This document shows positions 40,541-49,848 of a stretch of DNA of 64,000 nt, in pieces. The notes beneath the pieces were generated by a model that saw only the letters and a program-made list of their open reading frames with translations, had not been told where the DNA came from and ran no database searches. The position numbers were made by a program, and so were the translations under genes. Numbering within the stretch: the stretch's first letter is position 1; each line of letters starts with the position of its first letter. The DNA comes from Methylomarinum vadi (lineage in GTDB: Bacteria; Pseudomonadota; Gammaproteobacteria; Methylococcales; Methylomonadaceae), in NCBI RefSeq assembly GCF_000733935.1, contig NZ_JPON01000001.1, forward strand, positions 682,001-746,000. The letters are read 5' to 3'.

Positions 40541-41146
40541 CTATGAACCTTGCTTGCTTTCTCGGATCTGTTGCATTTGTTTCTTGACGACATGCTTGAT
40601 GAGCAGCTCCCTGTCATCATCCTTCATGTTGACATAATCGACTCCGACATAGAAAGGAAAATCCCCCCCAGCCACGTTTCTTTTGCAATGAATCACCTTG
40701 CCATAGGCGACGATAACGGCCATGCAGGAAGTCAGCATCATCCTGATTTCCAGAAATTCACCGGGATGCAAAGCTTCATCGACTTCGAACGCCAGGCCGG
40801 ACGCGCTGATACTGACATTACGACTGTCGTGTTCACCAAATTCATTCCCTTGCATCATCACCGCCTGCGCAACCAAATGGATTTTGCTATCCAGGATCTT
40901 TAAATATTCGAACAGTTCGGGTTCGTTCTTTTCCAGCCGGGAGCCGACAATACGCGCTTCCTGGGACATCGCATCCAGAGCGGCCGCCAGCGAACAATTG
41001 CTGAGGACGTCGTCGGAAACATGGCTTAACGCAGTCACCATTTTTTCATCGACTCTTTTGTAGAATAAATTAACCGTATCCTCTATGCGGAAAAAACGGC
41101 GTCTTTCCTTTTGTTCGGAGTTCATAGGCAAGTTCCCGGGAGACAT
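40541..41146 (-). CDS. PilZ-domain c-di-GMP-binding protein
   Basis: 201 residues from ATG 41146, which touches the motB stop; a second start at 41125 precedes the conserved ERRRFFRIED. The N-terminal third is helical. The motif RRRFFR and the DSRNVSISASGLAF block (near 107-120, matching D/N-x-S-x-x-G) define the c-di-GMP site. Directly after motA-motB, it could act as a stator or motility brake like YcgR, answering the GGDEF-EAL proteins of this region. That role is an inference. Confidence 0.82.
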   Translation of the reverse strand: MSPGNLPMNSEQKERRRFFRIEDTVNLFYKRVDEKMVTALSHVSDDVLSNCSLAAALDAMSQEARIVGSRLEKNEPELFEYLKILDSKIHLVAQAVMMQGNEFGEHDSRNVSISASGLAFEVDEALHPGEFLEIRMMLTSCMAVIVAYGKVIHCKRNVAGGDFPFYVGVDYVNMKDDDRELLIKHVVKKQMQQIRESKQGS

Positions 41147-42027
41147 TATTGTAATTTTTCTTTTAATTCTTCGCTTTGGATAACCGTTGACTTTCTATCC
41201 AGAGCGGCGGTCGGATCATCCTGTTGGATAATGATCTCGACCCGCCTGTTCATGGCTCGGTGTTTAGGGGTGTCATTCGGCACCAACGGCCGAGTATCGG
41301 CATAACCTTCGACCACGATTCTTTTGGGATCGGTTTCCTTTTTTGTCAGCATATAATGCGCGACCGTCACCGAGCGCGAAGCCGAAAGTTCCCAGTTGGA
41401 ACGATACCAGTCGGTAGCGATGGGTACATCGTCGGTATGACCGGCAATGGCTACCCGGCCCACCGAATGGTTGACCGATTCGGTGATCTTGTCCATGACC
41501 GGTTCGAAACCCGCTTTCAACACGGCACTACCGGAAGGAAAAGAACCTTTTTCATTGATTCGGATAATAATCCTGAGCCCCTCCGTTTCCACCGTCACCA
41601 ACCCCTCATCGATTTCTTTTTTGAGCGATTTACGGATTTTTTCCGCCTGTTCCTTGATTTGATTAATCTTTTCTTCCAGGATTTTTTTCTTTAAATCTTC
41701 CATGTTTTCGGCACTGACATCAAGTTGGGTGTCATTTTGATTGGTCGACTGCTTGACCTCTTCCAGCAACGTGGGCTCGGTCTGCGCCGGGGAAAAATGC
41801 TGGGCGATAATGCTGGTGCCCATCGGCACGTCATCGGCGGGAATCTGCCTTTGCACGCCGAAAGCGTTCATCATCGACTCCGACATTTTCTTGAATTTAT
41901 TCGCGTCCATCGTCGCAAACGACAACAGCAACACGAAAAAACACATGAGCAACGACATCAGATCGGCAAAAGTCGCCAACCACATCGGCGCCCCGACCGG
42001 CGGACATTTCGGACATTCCTTCGCCAT
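41146..42027 (-). CDS. motB: Flagellar stator protein MotB/PomB-like
   Basis: 293 residues. One TM helix (16-36) with the ion-carrying Asp 22 in TFADLMSLLMCFFVLLLSF. A plug and coiled-coil region (about 95-140) is followed by an OmpA-type peptidoglycan domain (RVAIAGHTDDVPI, SNWELSASRSVTV, NRRVEIII). Sequence around the TM resembles sodium-type PomB. It overlaps motA by 1 nt. No other flagellar gene is in the window. Confidence 0.93.
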   Translation of the reverse strand: MAKECPKCPPVGAPMWLATFADLMSLLMCFFVLLLSFATMDANKFKKMSESMMNAFGVQRQIPADDVPMGTSIIAQHFSPAQTEPTLLEEVKQSTNQNDTQLDVSAENMEDLKKKILEEKINQIKEQAEKIRKSLKKEIDEGLVTVETEGLRIIIRINEKGSFPSGSAVLKAGFEPVMDKITESVNHSVGRVAIAGHTDDVPIATDWYRSNWELSASRSVTVAHYMLTKKETDPKRIVVEGYADTRPLVPNDTPKHRAMNRRVEIIIQQDDPTAALDRKSTVIQSEELKEKLQ

Positions 42028-42791
42028 CAGGACTCTCCGGCATCAGTCTGACGCTTTTTTTCTGATATGTAGGAATGGAGCAGCGCTTCCAATACCTTGG
42101 GATTCATTCCTTCCTGGATACCGCTGATAGTATCCAAAATCAATTCCTTATTGGCTTTTTCATAAACCAGTACGCTAGCCAACTTGTCGACCATCGGCAA
42201 GGCGAAACAGTTGGCCACGATGGCACCGTATAAAGTCGTCAACAAGGCTACCGCCATGGCCGGTCCGATACTGGCCGGGTCGGACATGTTAGCCAGCATC
42301 TGAACCAAACCAACCAACGTACCGATCATTCCCATCGCCGGTGCCAAATCGCCGACGCCTTTCCACATATCCTGCCCCACTTCGTTTCTACTGACCATCA
42401 AATCAATTTCCTGCTGCAGCATCTTTTTTACGAAGGCAGGGTCATGGCCATCGACGCATAAGCTGATCCCTTTCTGTAAAAAAGGGTGGGAAATCTCCTC
42501 CCCCTCCAAAGCTAGCAAACCATTTTTTCTCGCCACGTCAGCCAAGCGCACACCCTCGTCGATCAAATCGGCAGGATTGACTTTCTTATTCATGAAGGCT
42601 TTGCCCAAAATGGCGAAAGAACGCAAAAAGTCGGACAAGGAAACCCGCATCAAGGACACACCGAAGGTTCCGCCAAGAACGATCAAAAGAGAGGGAACAT
42701 TGACGAACAACATGAGATCGCCCCCCGTCGCGATCGCCGCCGTAATAATCCCGATACCCAATAAAAATCCAACCAAGGATGCAATATCCAC
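42027..42791 (-). CDS. motA: Flagellar stator protein MotA/PomA-like
   Basis: 254 residues from GTG 42791 with GAGG 7 nt upstream. Four TM helices (about 4-24, 32-50, 150-170, 182-202) and the family phrases GDLAPAMGMIGTLVGLVQML and ALLTTLYGAIVANCFALP. It forms the torque-generating stator with the next gene. First gene of the motA-motB-pilZ-birA-coaX-SPOR run. Confidence 0.94.
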   Translation of the reverse strand: MDIASLVGFLLGIGIITAAIATGGDLMLFVNVPSLLIVLGGTFGVSLMRVSLSDFLRSFAILGKAFMNKKVNPADLIDEGVRLADVARKNGLLALEGEEISHPFLQKGISLCVDGHDPAFVKKMLQQEIDLMVSRNEVGQDMWKGVGDLAPAMGMIGTLVGLVQMLANMSDPASIGPAMAVALLTTLYGAIVANCFALPMVDKLASVLVYEKANKELILDTISGIQEGMNPKVLEALLHSYISEKKRQTDAGES

Positions 42792-42906
42792 TTTTGACCT
42801 CGTCGTTAATCATTTGACACTGATGCATTGGTGCCATGTTCATCAGCAATTATTCTAGTATATTCATAAAAATTATTTTTTCCCGCCGGAATTCCCCGCG
42901 GTTCAA

Positions 42907-43263
42907 TCAACCCGACAATATCACATCATGATGGCTTATCAATTCGTTGATATTGCGCCGGTATACTTCCCTTACCGGCAATATCAGATTGCCCGGTTTC
43001 AGGCCTCGCTCCTGTAACGATTCGACTTCGATAAAATAATCGCGGACATCATAAATTTCCAAGGCGCGAAAAATAGCCGCTGTATCCTTTAACTTGAATT
43101 TTTCCGGACTTTGTCCTTGGTGCAATTGTAGAACCCCGTCATCCAAAAATAACAAACTCACTCGCTGATCGAAAGCCGCGGCCGTTAAGACAATATCTAG
43201 CGTTTCTTGCAAATCCGTGCCATGATGGGGCGCATGACTCATGACAAATAATATTTTCCTCAC
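42907..43263 (-). CDS. tusC: Sulfurtransferase complex subunit TusC/DsrF-like
   Basis: 118 residues of the DsrE-like fold (start KILFVMSHAPHHG, then VSLLFLDDGVLQL). TusC is a structural subunit of the TusBCD relay that carries sulfur to TusE and MnmA. It is 9 nt downstream of tusD. A TusB/DsrH gene should follow but the next 115 bp hold none. Confidence 0.87.
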   Translation of the reverse strand: MRKILFVMSHAPHHGTDLQETLDIVLTAAAFDQRVSLLFLDDGVLQLHQGQSPEKFKLKDTAAIFRALEIYDVRDYFIEVESLQERGLKPGNLILPVREVYRRNINELISHHDVILSG

Positions 43264-43272
43264 GGTTTCCCC

Positions 43273-43662
43273 TCACGCGAATTCGATAAAGCGATCGGAC
43301 GATAACATGCCTTCGACCAGTTGCCCTAGGCCGCCGATACGAAAACCCGAAGCCACATCATCATCTAACTTGCCTCGCCTTTTTGCTTCGTCGCTGCTCA
43401 ACAAGCCGCGCCGTTGCGCCGCCGAGATGCAGACGACTAAATCCAACCGATGACGTTCGGCCAATTCGCTCCATTTTTTTGTCAGCTGCAATTCATCGTC
43501 CGGCGGCGTTACATATTTGAAAGCATGGTAAATGCCCTCTTTATAAAAAAAAACTCTGTCGATTTGATGATTCATTAGTAACGCTGTTTCGATAAAGCGG
43601 ACAGCGCTTAATCCGCCATGGGAGGCAAAAGGGCTGCTGTTGACCTGAATCGTGAATTTCAT
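43273..43662 (-). CDS. tusD: Sulfurtransferase subunit TusD/DsrE-like
   Basis: 129 residues with the active persulfide-carrying Cys 78 in LDLVVCISAAQRRGLL, the same position as in E. coli TusD. The N-terminus FTIQVNSSPFASHGG and end GLGQLVEGMLSSDRFIEF are typical. It accepts sulfur from TusA for tRNA 2-thiolation by MnmA (30623-31714) or, in sulfur oxidisers, works with Dsr proteins; nothing here suggests the latter. Confidence 0.92.
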   Translation of the reverse strand: MKFTIQVNSSPFASHGGLSAVRFIETALLMNHQIDRVFFYKEGIYHAFKYVTPPDDELQLTKKWSELAERHRLDLVVCISAAQRRGLLSSDEAKRRGKLDDDVASGFRIGGLGQLVEGMLSSDRFIEFA

Positions 43663-43716
43663 AGCTTGATTGGGAAAAGATTTGAATTAGCATATACTTA
43701 AATAACGCATTTTAAT

Positions 43717-44727
43717 ATGATCACTTCGACCATGCCGGTTTATTTTACAGGACAAAAAATACTGAATAGGCGAACATACGCTCCTTTGTTGTCGTTACTG
43801 TTTTTTTGTTTAATGCTCATGGGCTGTGATGAAAAGCCTGTAAAGCCACTGAGAGTCGGCACCAATACTTGGATAGGCTACGAAACCCTATATCTCGCCA
43901 GAAATCTGGGCTTTCTGGACAGCGCTCCAATCCGTTTGGTCGAATTACCCTCTGCCACCGAAACGATTCACGCCTTTCGCAATCGCACTTTGGAAGTCGC
44001 TGCGTTGACATTGGATGAAACCCTGACGCTATTGGAATCGGAAAGCGACATCAAGATCATTTTGGTCATCGACTTTTCCCACGGCGGCGATGTCCTGCTG
44101 GCACAGCCTTCCATAACAACATTGCCGAAGCTCAAAGGCAAGCGTATTGGCGTTGAAAATACGGCGGTCGGGGCGATCCTATTGGACGGAGCTTTGTCCG
44201 AGGCTGGTCTCACGCCGGCCGATATCGAAATCGTTCCATTGACGGTCGACGAACACCTGTTCGCTTACCTGAACGGTGAAGTCGATGGCATAGTCACTTT
44301 CGAACCGGTCAAAAACCAACTATTGAGCGCGGGCGCGGTCAACCTTTTCGACAGCTCTCAAATACCGGAACGCATCGTCGACGTTCTTATCACGCGCCGC
44401 CAGGTCATTGAAGACCGCCCCCAAGATTTAAAACGATTGCTGTCGGCCTATTTCGAGGCCCTGGGTTATTTGGCCGAGGCTCCTCTCGATTCGGCCAAAC
44501 GCATCGCTCCCCGTATGGGCTTGTCCAGCGACCAGATTTTGCCACAATACGCCGGACTAAAAATACCGGATATTACGGAAAATCGACAATTGCTGAAAAA
44601 CGGCAATAGCCGATTAAAGGCCAATATAGCCAGATTGACAGAAATTATGTACCGGAAGGAATTGTTATTTAAACCGATCGACACCCGTTCTCTCACCGAC
44701 GCTTCGTTACTGCCGGGAACTTCATGA
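43717..44727 (+). CDS. Lipoprotein ABC-type substrate-binding protein (NMT1/SsuA-like)
   Basis: 336 residues. A lipobox (LMGC, Cys 37) follows a hydrophobic segment at 21-36, and Asp at +2 is an inner-membrane retention signal in E. coli. The rest is a periplasmic binding protein of the NMT1/SsuA type: LRVGTNTWIGYETLYLARNLGF, LKGKRIGVENTAVGAIL, DGIVTFEPVKNQLL. Its gene overlaps the following GGDEF-EAL gene by 4 nt and no permease or ATPase is present. It therefore probably serves as a ligand receptor for that sensor rather than in transport. Ligand unknown (sulfonates, nitrate or pyrimidine precursors in the family). Confidence 0.87.
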   Translation: MITSTMPVYFTGQKILNRRTYAPLLSLLFFCLMLMGCDEKPVKPLRVGTNTWIGYETLYLARNLGFLDSAPIRLVELPSATETIHAFRNRTLEVAALTLDETLTLLESESDIKIILVIDFSHGGDVLLAQPSITTLPKLKGKRIGVENTAVGAILLDGALSEAGLTPADIEIVPLTVDEHLFAYLNGEVDGIVTFEPVKNQLLSAGAVNLFDSSQIPERIVDVLITRRQVIEDRPQDLKRLLSAYFEALGYLAEAPLDSAKRIAPRMGLSSDQILPQYAGLKIPDITENRQLLKNGNSRLKANIARLTEIMYRKELLFKPIDTRSLTDASLLPGTS

Positions 44728-47700
44728 GAACATTCAACCTACGTTTGTGGATACCCTTATTGGTACTGATTTCAAGCAATCTGGTCATTGCCGCCATGAT
44801 ATTGTTTCAAACGGCACAGCTAGGCAACAATTTGCGCCAGGAAAGCCAAGCTTACGTCCAACAACTGATGTCGCAGCTGCAAAGAAGGATTGAGGAAGAT
44901 TATTCTCATCGAAATTTGCATAATATCGAACAGGAAATCAGCGCATTCGGCACCGTTCCCGAAATCAGCGCCTTGAGCGTAATCGATCAGAACGGTAAAG
45001 TCGAATTCGCTCTGCGCTATACCTGGAAAAACCGGCCTATAGAGCAGGTTTATAATCGTTTCGACAGGAACCTGTTCAACGAAGTTGTCGATAGCAAACA
45101 ATTTCATATCGAATATTTTCCCGAACAACACACCATTCAAGCGTATTATCCGATACGCTTGAGTTCAAATGACAAACACATCCGGACCACGAAATACGGC
45201 ATACTTTATATAGATTACGACCTGAGCCAACAGTTCGCTCTGATATGGCACGATACGCTGGTCGAGAGCGTTTTTTTATGGCTGCTTTGCCTGGTCTTCA
45301 TATTATTTCTAGTGCACATTTTGACCAAACTGGTAACCCATCCCGTTACTCGGCTGGTCTCGGTCATACAACAATACACCAAGGATGAAAAGCCAATCAG
45401 TTCCGGCTTGACCGGAAACGGTGAGCTGGCGGTTTTGGGGCGTTCCTTCGACCAACTTACCCGGAGTCTAGCTGAGAACCACCGAGCATTAATTCAACAG
45501 AAAAACCTTTACAACACCCTCAGCAAGACCAACCGTTTAATCACCCGGGTGACGGATCAACGCACTTTGCTCGATGAAACCTGTCGGATCATCGTCGAAC
45601 ATGGCGGTTTCGTATTGAGTTGGATCAGCCTGCTCGAACAACAGCGCGAACAGGAAGATATTTTCGCCAGCTCGGGTCCGGCCAAGGAGTTCATACAACA
45701 ACCACAAGTGACTTTACTCTGCGCCTCCGATGTTATCCATCACCGCATAGAGGAACACGGCTTCATCGTCATCAATGATTACCAACATTCGCCGCTGACC
45801 CGTTCGGTGCATGAGTTTGCCCACCAATTCAATATTGCTGCCGGCGCGGCCTTCGCCATCAAGCGCTTCGACTGCATGGTTGCAATCTTGAAAATCTATT
45901 CCGATCGTCGCAATTTTTTCAACGAGGATATCGTCGCTTTACTACGCAGCATGGCCGATGACATTTCCTATGCCTTAAACAATTTAAGACTAACCGAAAT
46001 CAGGCAACAAGCGGAAAACGATTTGCGCGAACGCGAAGAAAACTTGTCCATTACCCTGAATGCAATCGGCGATGCAGTTATCGCCACCGACGCACAGGGT
46101 TTGATTACCCGCATGAATCCAGTCGCGGAAAAACTCACCGGCTGGCATCTGGACAACGCCAAAGGCCGGCCCCTGCGGGAGGTTTTTCACATCGTTAATA
46201 CGCTGACCCGGCAACCCGCGGAGAGTCCGGTAAAAAAGGTGTTGAAACGAGGAGGAATAGTCGGACTTGCCAATCATACCTCTCTGATTGCCAAAAACGG
46301 CAATGAATACCAAATAGCCGACAGCGCGGCACCTATAACCAATCGAGAAGGTAAAACCATCGGCGTCATTCTGGTTTTTCAGGACGTTTCGGAACAATAC
46401 CGCATCGAGGCCGAACGGAAAGAAAACGAACAACGCTTCCGCCATGCCAACGAAGTGTCAGGCACCTATGTCTGGGAGCTGGATAAACGACTGCGCTACA
46501 CCTATCTCACCGAACAAGTCCAGCGCGTGAAGGGTTACGCTCGTGAACAGTTACTTGGCCGCCAACCTTTCGAATTCATGCCGGAAGAAGATGCCGAACA
46601 CTGCCGCCGCATTGTCAAGGATGCCATCGCCGTGCGAGGCGGTTTTACCTTGAACCACCGCAACATCACGGCGAATGGAGAAGTTTTTTGGGAAGAAGTA
46701 AAAGGTCAAGTCCTGATGGACGGCAACGGCGCAGCCTACAAAATTCTTGGCGCCGGTATCAGCATCAACGAACGTAAACGGGCGGAGGCGGAAATCAAGC
46801 AACTGGCGTACTACGATCCGCTAACCAATCTGCCTAACCGGCGCATGATCACGGACAGGTTAAGACACCAATTACCGGCCGCTAAAAGACATCATTATTT
46901 CGGTGCCATTTTGTTTTTCGATTTGGATCATTTTAAAAACCTCAATGATTCGCTGGGACATAATGCCGGCGATGAACTGTTGGTTCAAATAGCGCGCCGC
47001 CTGGAAGGCTTATTGCGCGCCGAAGATACCGCGGCAAGATTGGGCGGCGACGAATTCGTCGTGTTATTGGACAATATCGGCAACAATGAGATCGATGCGG
47101 TCGATAAGGTGCGCAATGTGACGGAAAAAATACACCGGAATCTGCACAATACTTATTTTCTGGGAGGGCACGAATACCATTTGAGCCTCAGCATCGGCAT
47201 CACCCTTTATCCCCAGGACGACCTGAGCGCAAATGAGCTGCTGAAACAGGCCGATACCGCCCTGTACCAAGCCAAAGCACAAGGACGCAATCATTTCCAG
47301 TTTTTTCGCCAGGAAATGCAGGAAGCGGCGCACCAGCGCTTGCAGATGGAAAAAGAATTGCATGCGGCGTTGGCAAGCAATCAGTTACAGCTGTACTATC
47401 AACCACAATTGAATGCCGAGGGCGGCGTCATTGGCGCCGAGGCGTTAATCCGTTGGCATCATCCTGAAAAAGGCCCTATCAGTCCGGAACAATTTATATC
47501 GATCGCCGAGGAATGCGGACTGATATTGAAGCTGGGCCGCTGGGTCCTGCAAACCGCAATCTTGCAAATGAGCACATGGCTGGACAATGGCATCATGACA
47601 CCCCGGCAAACACTGTCCATTAATATCAGTCCCAAACAATTTAAACAAGAAACATTCGTCGACGAAGTTTCCATGATCATTCGCCAATACAATCTTCCGC

Positions 47701-48128
47701 CCGGCACTATCATTCTGGAAATCACGGAAAATTTATTACTGACCGACATCAACGATATTATCGACAAAATGCGCCAGTTGAAGGAAATCGGCGTCGACTT
47801 TTCCATAGACGACTTCGGTACCGGCTATTCGTCATTGGTGTATCTAAAACGACTCCCCCTGGGAGAGTTGAAAATAGACAAAAACTTCGTCGACGACATC
47901 AACCATGATGTCAACGACCGGGTCATCATCGAAACCATTATCGCAATGGCCAAGCATATGAAGCTGCAAGTCATCGCCGAAGGCGTCGAAACGCGCGAGC
48001 AAATAGATTTCTTGAAAATGCAGGGCTGCCATCATTACCAGGGCTATTACTTCAGCAAACCGTTGCCACGCAGCGCCTTCGAAAGCTATCTCACCGAACA
48101 TCCCCAAGATGAACTAAACTCCGGCTAG
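44724..48128 (+). CDS. Membrane GAF-PAS-PAS-GGDEF-EAL c-di-GMP enzyme
   Basis: 1134 residues. Order: TM helix 8-28, periplasmic sensor to about 177, TM helix 178-202, HAMP-like linker, GAF near 270-425, PAS near 430-555, PAS near 575-690, GGDEF (RLGGDEFVVLLDN, near 773), EAL (GAEALIRWHHPEKG, near 905). Catalytic residues NISPKQF, DDFGTGYSS and KIDKNFVDD are intact, so both making and breaking c-di-GMP are possible. Its start overlaps the lipoprotein solute receptor gene by 4 nt, suggesting ligand sensing at the outer face of the inner membrane. Confidence 0.95.
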   Translation: MRTFNLRLWIPLLVLISSNLVIAAMILFQTAQLGNNLRQESQAYVQQLMSQLQRRIEEDYSHRNLHNIEQEISAFGTVPEISALSVIDQNGKVEFALRYTWKNRPIEQVYNRFDRNLFNEVVDSKQFHIEYFPEQHTIQAYYPIRLSSNDKHIRTTKYGILYIDYDLSQQFALIWHDTLVESVFLWLLCLVFILFLVHILTKLVTHPVTRLVSVIQQYTKDEKPISSGLTGNGELAVLGRSFDQLTRSLAENHRALIQQKNLYNTLSKTNRLITRVTDQRTLLDETCRIIVEHGGFVLSWISLLEQQREQEDIFASSGPAKEFIQQPQVTLLCASDVIHHRIEEHGFIVINDYQHSPLTRSVHEFAHQFNIAAGAAFAIKRFDCMVAILKIYSDRRNFFNEDIVALLRSMADDISYALNNLRLTEIRQQAENDLREREENLSITLNAIGDAVIATDAQGLITRMNPVAEKLTGWHLDNAKGRPLREVFHIVNTLTRQPAESPVKKVLKRGGIVGLANHTSLIAKNGNEYQIADSAAPITNREGKTIGVILVFQDVSEQYRIEAERKENEQRFRHANEVSGTYVWELDKRLRYTYLTEQVQRVKGYAREQLLGRQPFEFMPEEDAEHCRRIVKDAIAVRGGFTLNHRNITANGEVFWEEVKGQVLMDGNGAAYKILGAGISINERKRAEAEIKQLAYYDPLTNLPNRRMITDRLRHQLPAAKRHHYFGAILFFDLDHFKNLNDSLGHNAGDELLVQIARRLEGLLRAEDTAARLGGDEFVVLLDNIGNNEIDAVDKVRNVTEKIHRNLHNTYFLGGHEYHLSLSIGITLYPQDDLSANELLKQADTALYQAKAQGRNHFQFFRQEMQEAAHQRLQMEKELHAALASNQLQLYYQPQLNAEGGVIGAEALIRWHHPEKGPISPEQFISIAEECGLILKLGRWVLQTAILQMSTWLDNGIMTPRQTLSINISPKQFKQETFVDEVSMIIRQYNLPPGTIILEITENLLLTDINDIIDKMRQLKEIGVDFSIDDFGTGYSSLVYLKRLPLGELKIDKNFVDDINHDVNDRVIIETIIAMAKHMKLQVIAEGVETREQIDFLKMQGCHHYQGYYFSKPLPRSAFESYLTEHPQDELNSG

Positions 48129-48143
48129 CCGGTCATATCCCGC

Positions 48144-49592
48144 ATGAAAATTACTTGTTTTATTCTCGCCTTTTTGCTGGGCTTTTCCTCCACTGTGACG
48201 GCGATGGATATCGATAAAATCGAATTGCCCGACATGGGCGACTCCTCGGGCACTCTGATTTCGCCAAAACAAGAACAAGAACTGGGGGAAGCTTTTTTTC
48301 GCAATCTTCACGCTCAAATCAAAATTAATGAAGACCCCGAAATCCAACAGTATATCGAAACGATAGGACATCAACTGGTCGTCAACAGTGACGCTCCCGG
48401 CTATCCGTTTCATTTTTTTGTCGTGATCGATAAAGAAATCAATGCCTTTGCCGGCCCAGGCGGCTATATCGGCGTCAATTCCGGCCTGTTTCTGCTGACC
48501 GAAGCGGAAAGCGAACTGGCCTCGGTGATGGCCCACGAGGTGGCGCACGTCACGCAGCGTCATTTGTACCGTGCGTTCGAGGCGGCCAGCAAATTATCTT
48601 TGCCGACAGCCGCCGCCATGCTGGCGGCAATCCTGTTAGGCACTCAATCCCCCGAATTGGGTCAAGCCGCGATCATGGCTGTGCAGGCCGGTAGCGCCCA
48701 ATTTCAAATTGATTTTACCCGTGACAACGAGATGGAGGCCGACCGCGTAGGCATGCAGACACTGGCCAACGCCGATTACGACCCTCGCAGCATGCCGGTA
48801 TTCTTCGAACGGCTGCAACAATCGACCCGTTACTACGGTCAAGGGATACCGGAATTCCTCCGTACCCACCCGGTATCGGCTTCCCGCATCGCCGATACCC
48901 GGGGGCGTGCCGATAAATATCCTTACAAACAATATCCGGATTCCAAAGGCTATCAGTTGGCGAAAGCCAAGCTTAGAGTGCTGACCGGCAAAGATGACAG
49001 CGACACCTTGCAATATTTCCAGGTACGAGAGCATCAGGGAACCGATTTCCAACGCGCCGTCGCCAGTTACGGAATCGCCTTGGTCAAGCTTAAGACACAA
49101 CAATTCGATGCCGCGGAAAAAACCTTTCGTCAACTCGCCGAACGCTATCCCAACCAGCCGCAATTCGCCACCGCATTGGCGCGGACGGCTTTGGACAGCC
49201 GCCAATTCGACAAGGCCTTAAGCTTGTTTAAACAAGCTTTGTATAACTTTCCCAACGACACGGCGATAAAAATTGAATTGATCGAAACGCTGTTGAAAAC
49301 CGGGCATGCCGACCAAGCTTTGCAAACCTTGAAGACGCTGGATAGCGGTCTGCAAAAAAGACCGATTTATTATGAACTCATGGCGCAATCCGAAGCCGCA
49401 TTGGACCAGGAAGTGGAATCGCATCGCTACATGGCTGAATATTATTATGCCAAGGGGCAAACGGAAGCCGCCATTATGCAAATCAAGTTGGCCAAACAAG
49501 GCAATAAACTGAATTTTTATCAACAAGCGATTCTAAACGAACGCATGGAGTTCTTTCTTAATGAAGAAAGACAGCGCAAACGAAATCAATAA
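48144..49592 (+). CDS. bepA: M48 metallopeptidase with TPR repeats, BepA-like
   Basis: 482 residues with a Sec signal peptide (residues 1-20, cleavage near VTA). The zinc motif HEVAH is at 131-135 within VMAHEVAHVTQRH; the third ligand Glu lies in DNEMEADRVGMQTL. TPR-like helices fill residues 300-470. BepA degrades stalled LptD and BamA in the periplasm and helps outer-membrane assembly. It starts 15 nt after the GGDEF-EAL gene and may share its transcript. Confidence 0.93.
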   Translation: MKITCFILAFLLGFSSTVTAMDIDKIELPDMGDSSGTLISPKQEQELGEAFFRNLHAQIKINEDPEIQQYIETIGHQLVVNSDAPGYPFHFFVVIDKEINAFAGPGGYIGVNSGLFLLTEAESELASVMAHEVAHVTQRHLYRAFEAASKLSLPTAAAMLAAILLGTQSPELGQAAIMAVQAGSAQFQIDFTRDNEMEADRVGMQTLANADYDPRSMPVFFERLQQSTRYYGQGIPEFLRTHPVSASRIADTRGRADKYPYKQYPDSKGYQLAKAKLRVLTGKDDSDTLQYFQVREHQGTDFQRAVASYGIALVKLKTQQFDAAEKTFRQLAERYPNQPQFATALARTALDSRQFDKALSLFKQALYNFPNDTAIKIELIETLLKTGHADQALQTLKTLDSGLQKRPIYYELMAQSEAALDQEVESHRYMAEYYYAKGQTEAAIMQIKLAKQGNKLNFYQQAILNERMEFFLNEERQRKRNQ

Positions 49593-49622
49593 CCGGCACA
49601 TGTTGCGAGAGAATTTCATTTT

Positions 49623-49644
49623 ATAAGAAATATCTTATTTTTTT
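49623..49644 (+). terminator. AT-rich intrinsic terminator after bepA
   Basis: ATAAGA (49623-49628) pairs with TCTTAT (49633-49638) around AATA, followed by a run of seven T ending at 49644. It is 30 nt after the bepA stop. The stem is weak but the T-run is good. Confidence 0.5.
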
Positions 49645-49676
49645 AAGTTACTGTAATTTATAACTATTTTTGTGTC

Positions 49677-49734
49677 GACACCTTTTTTTTTTATAAAATC
49701 ATTTTTTTTGATGGACACCTAAGTTTTTTTTGAT
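49677..49734 (+). repeat. Imperfect direct repeat with phased T-tracts
   Basis: GACACC occurs at 49677-49682 and 49714-49719, each followed by sequence ending TTTTTTTTGAT (49702-49712 and 49724-49734). T-runs of 10, 8 and 8 have centres about 18 and 22 bp apart, close to two helical turns, so the DNA is probably curved. It lies about 80-130 bp upstream of the candidate small-RNA promoter. Confidence 0.6.
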
Positions 49735-49814
49735 ATAAACTCTTACGCAACTTACGGAGTGAGTTCGACATTAAGTCGTTATATGAGGAGGAGAGCGGCC
49801 TGATTAGAAGGCTA

Positions 49815-49842
49815 TTGACAACAACTATAATAAATATATAGT
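49815..49842 (+). promoter_or_regulatory. Strong sigma-70 promoter of candidate small RNA
   Basis: TTGACA (49815-49820) matches consensus fully; after 16 bp comes TATAGT (49837-49842), five of six. Transcription would start near 49849. The only thing downstream before the terminator is about 90 nt without a gene. Confidence 0.65.
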
Positions 49843-49848
49843 AACTGC

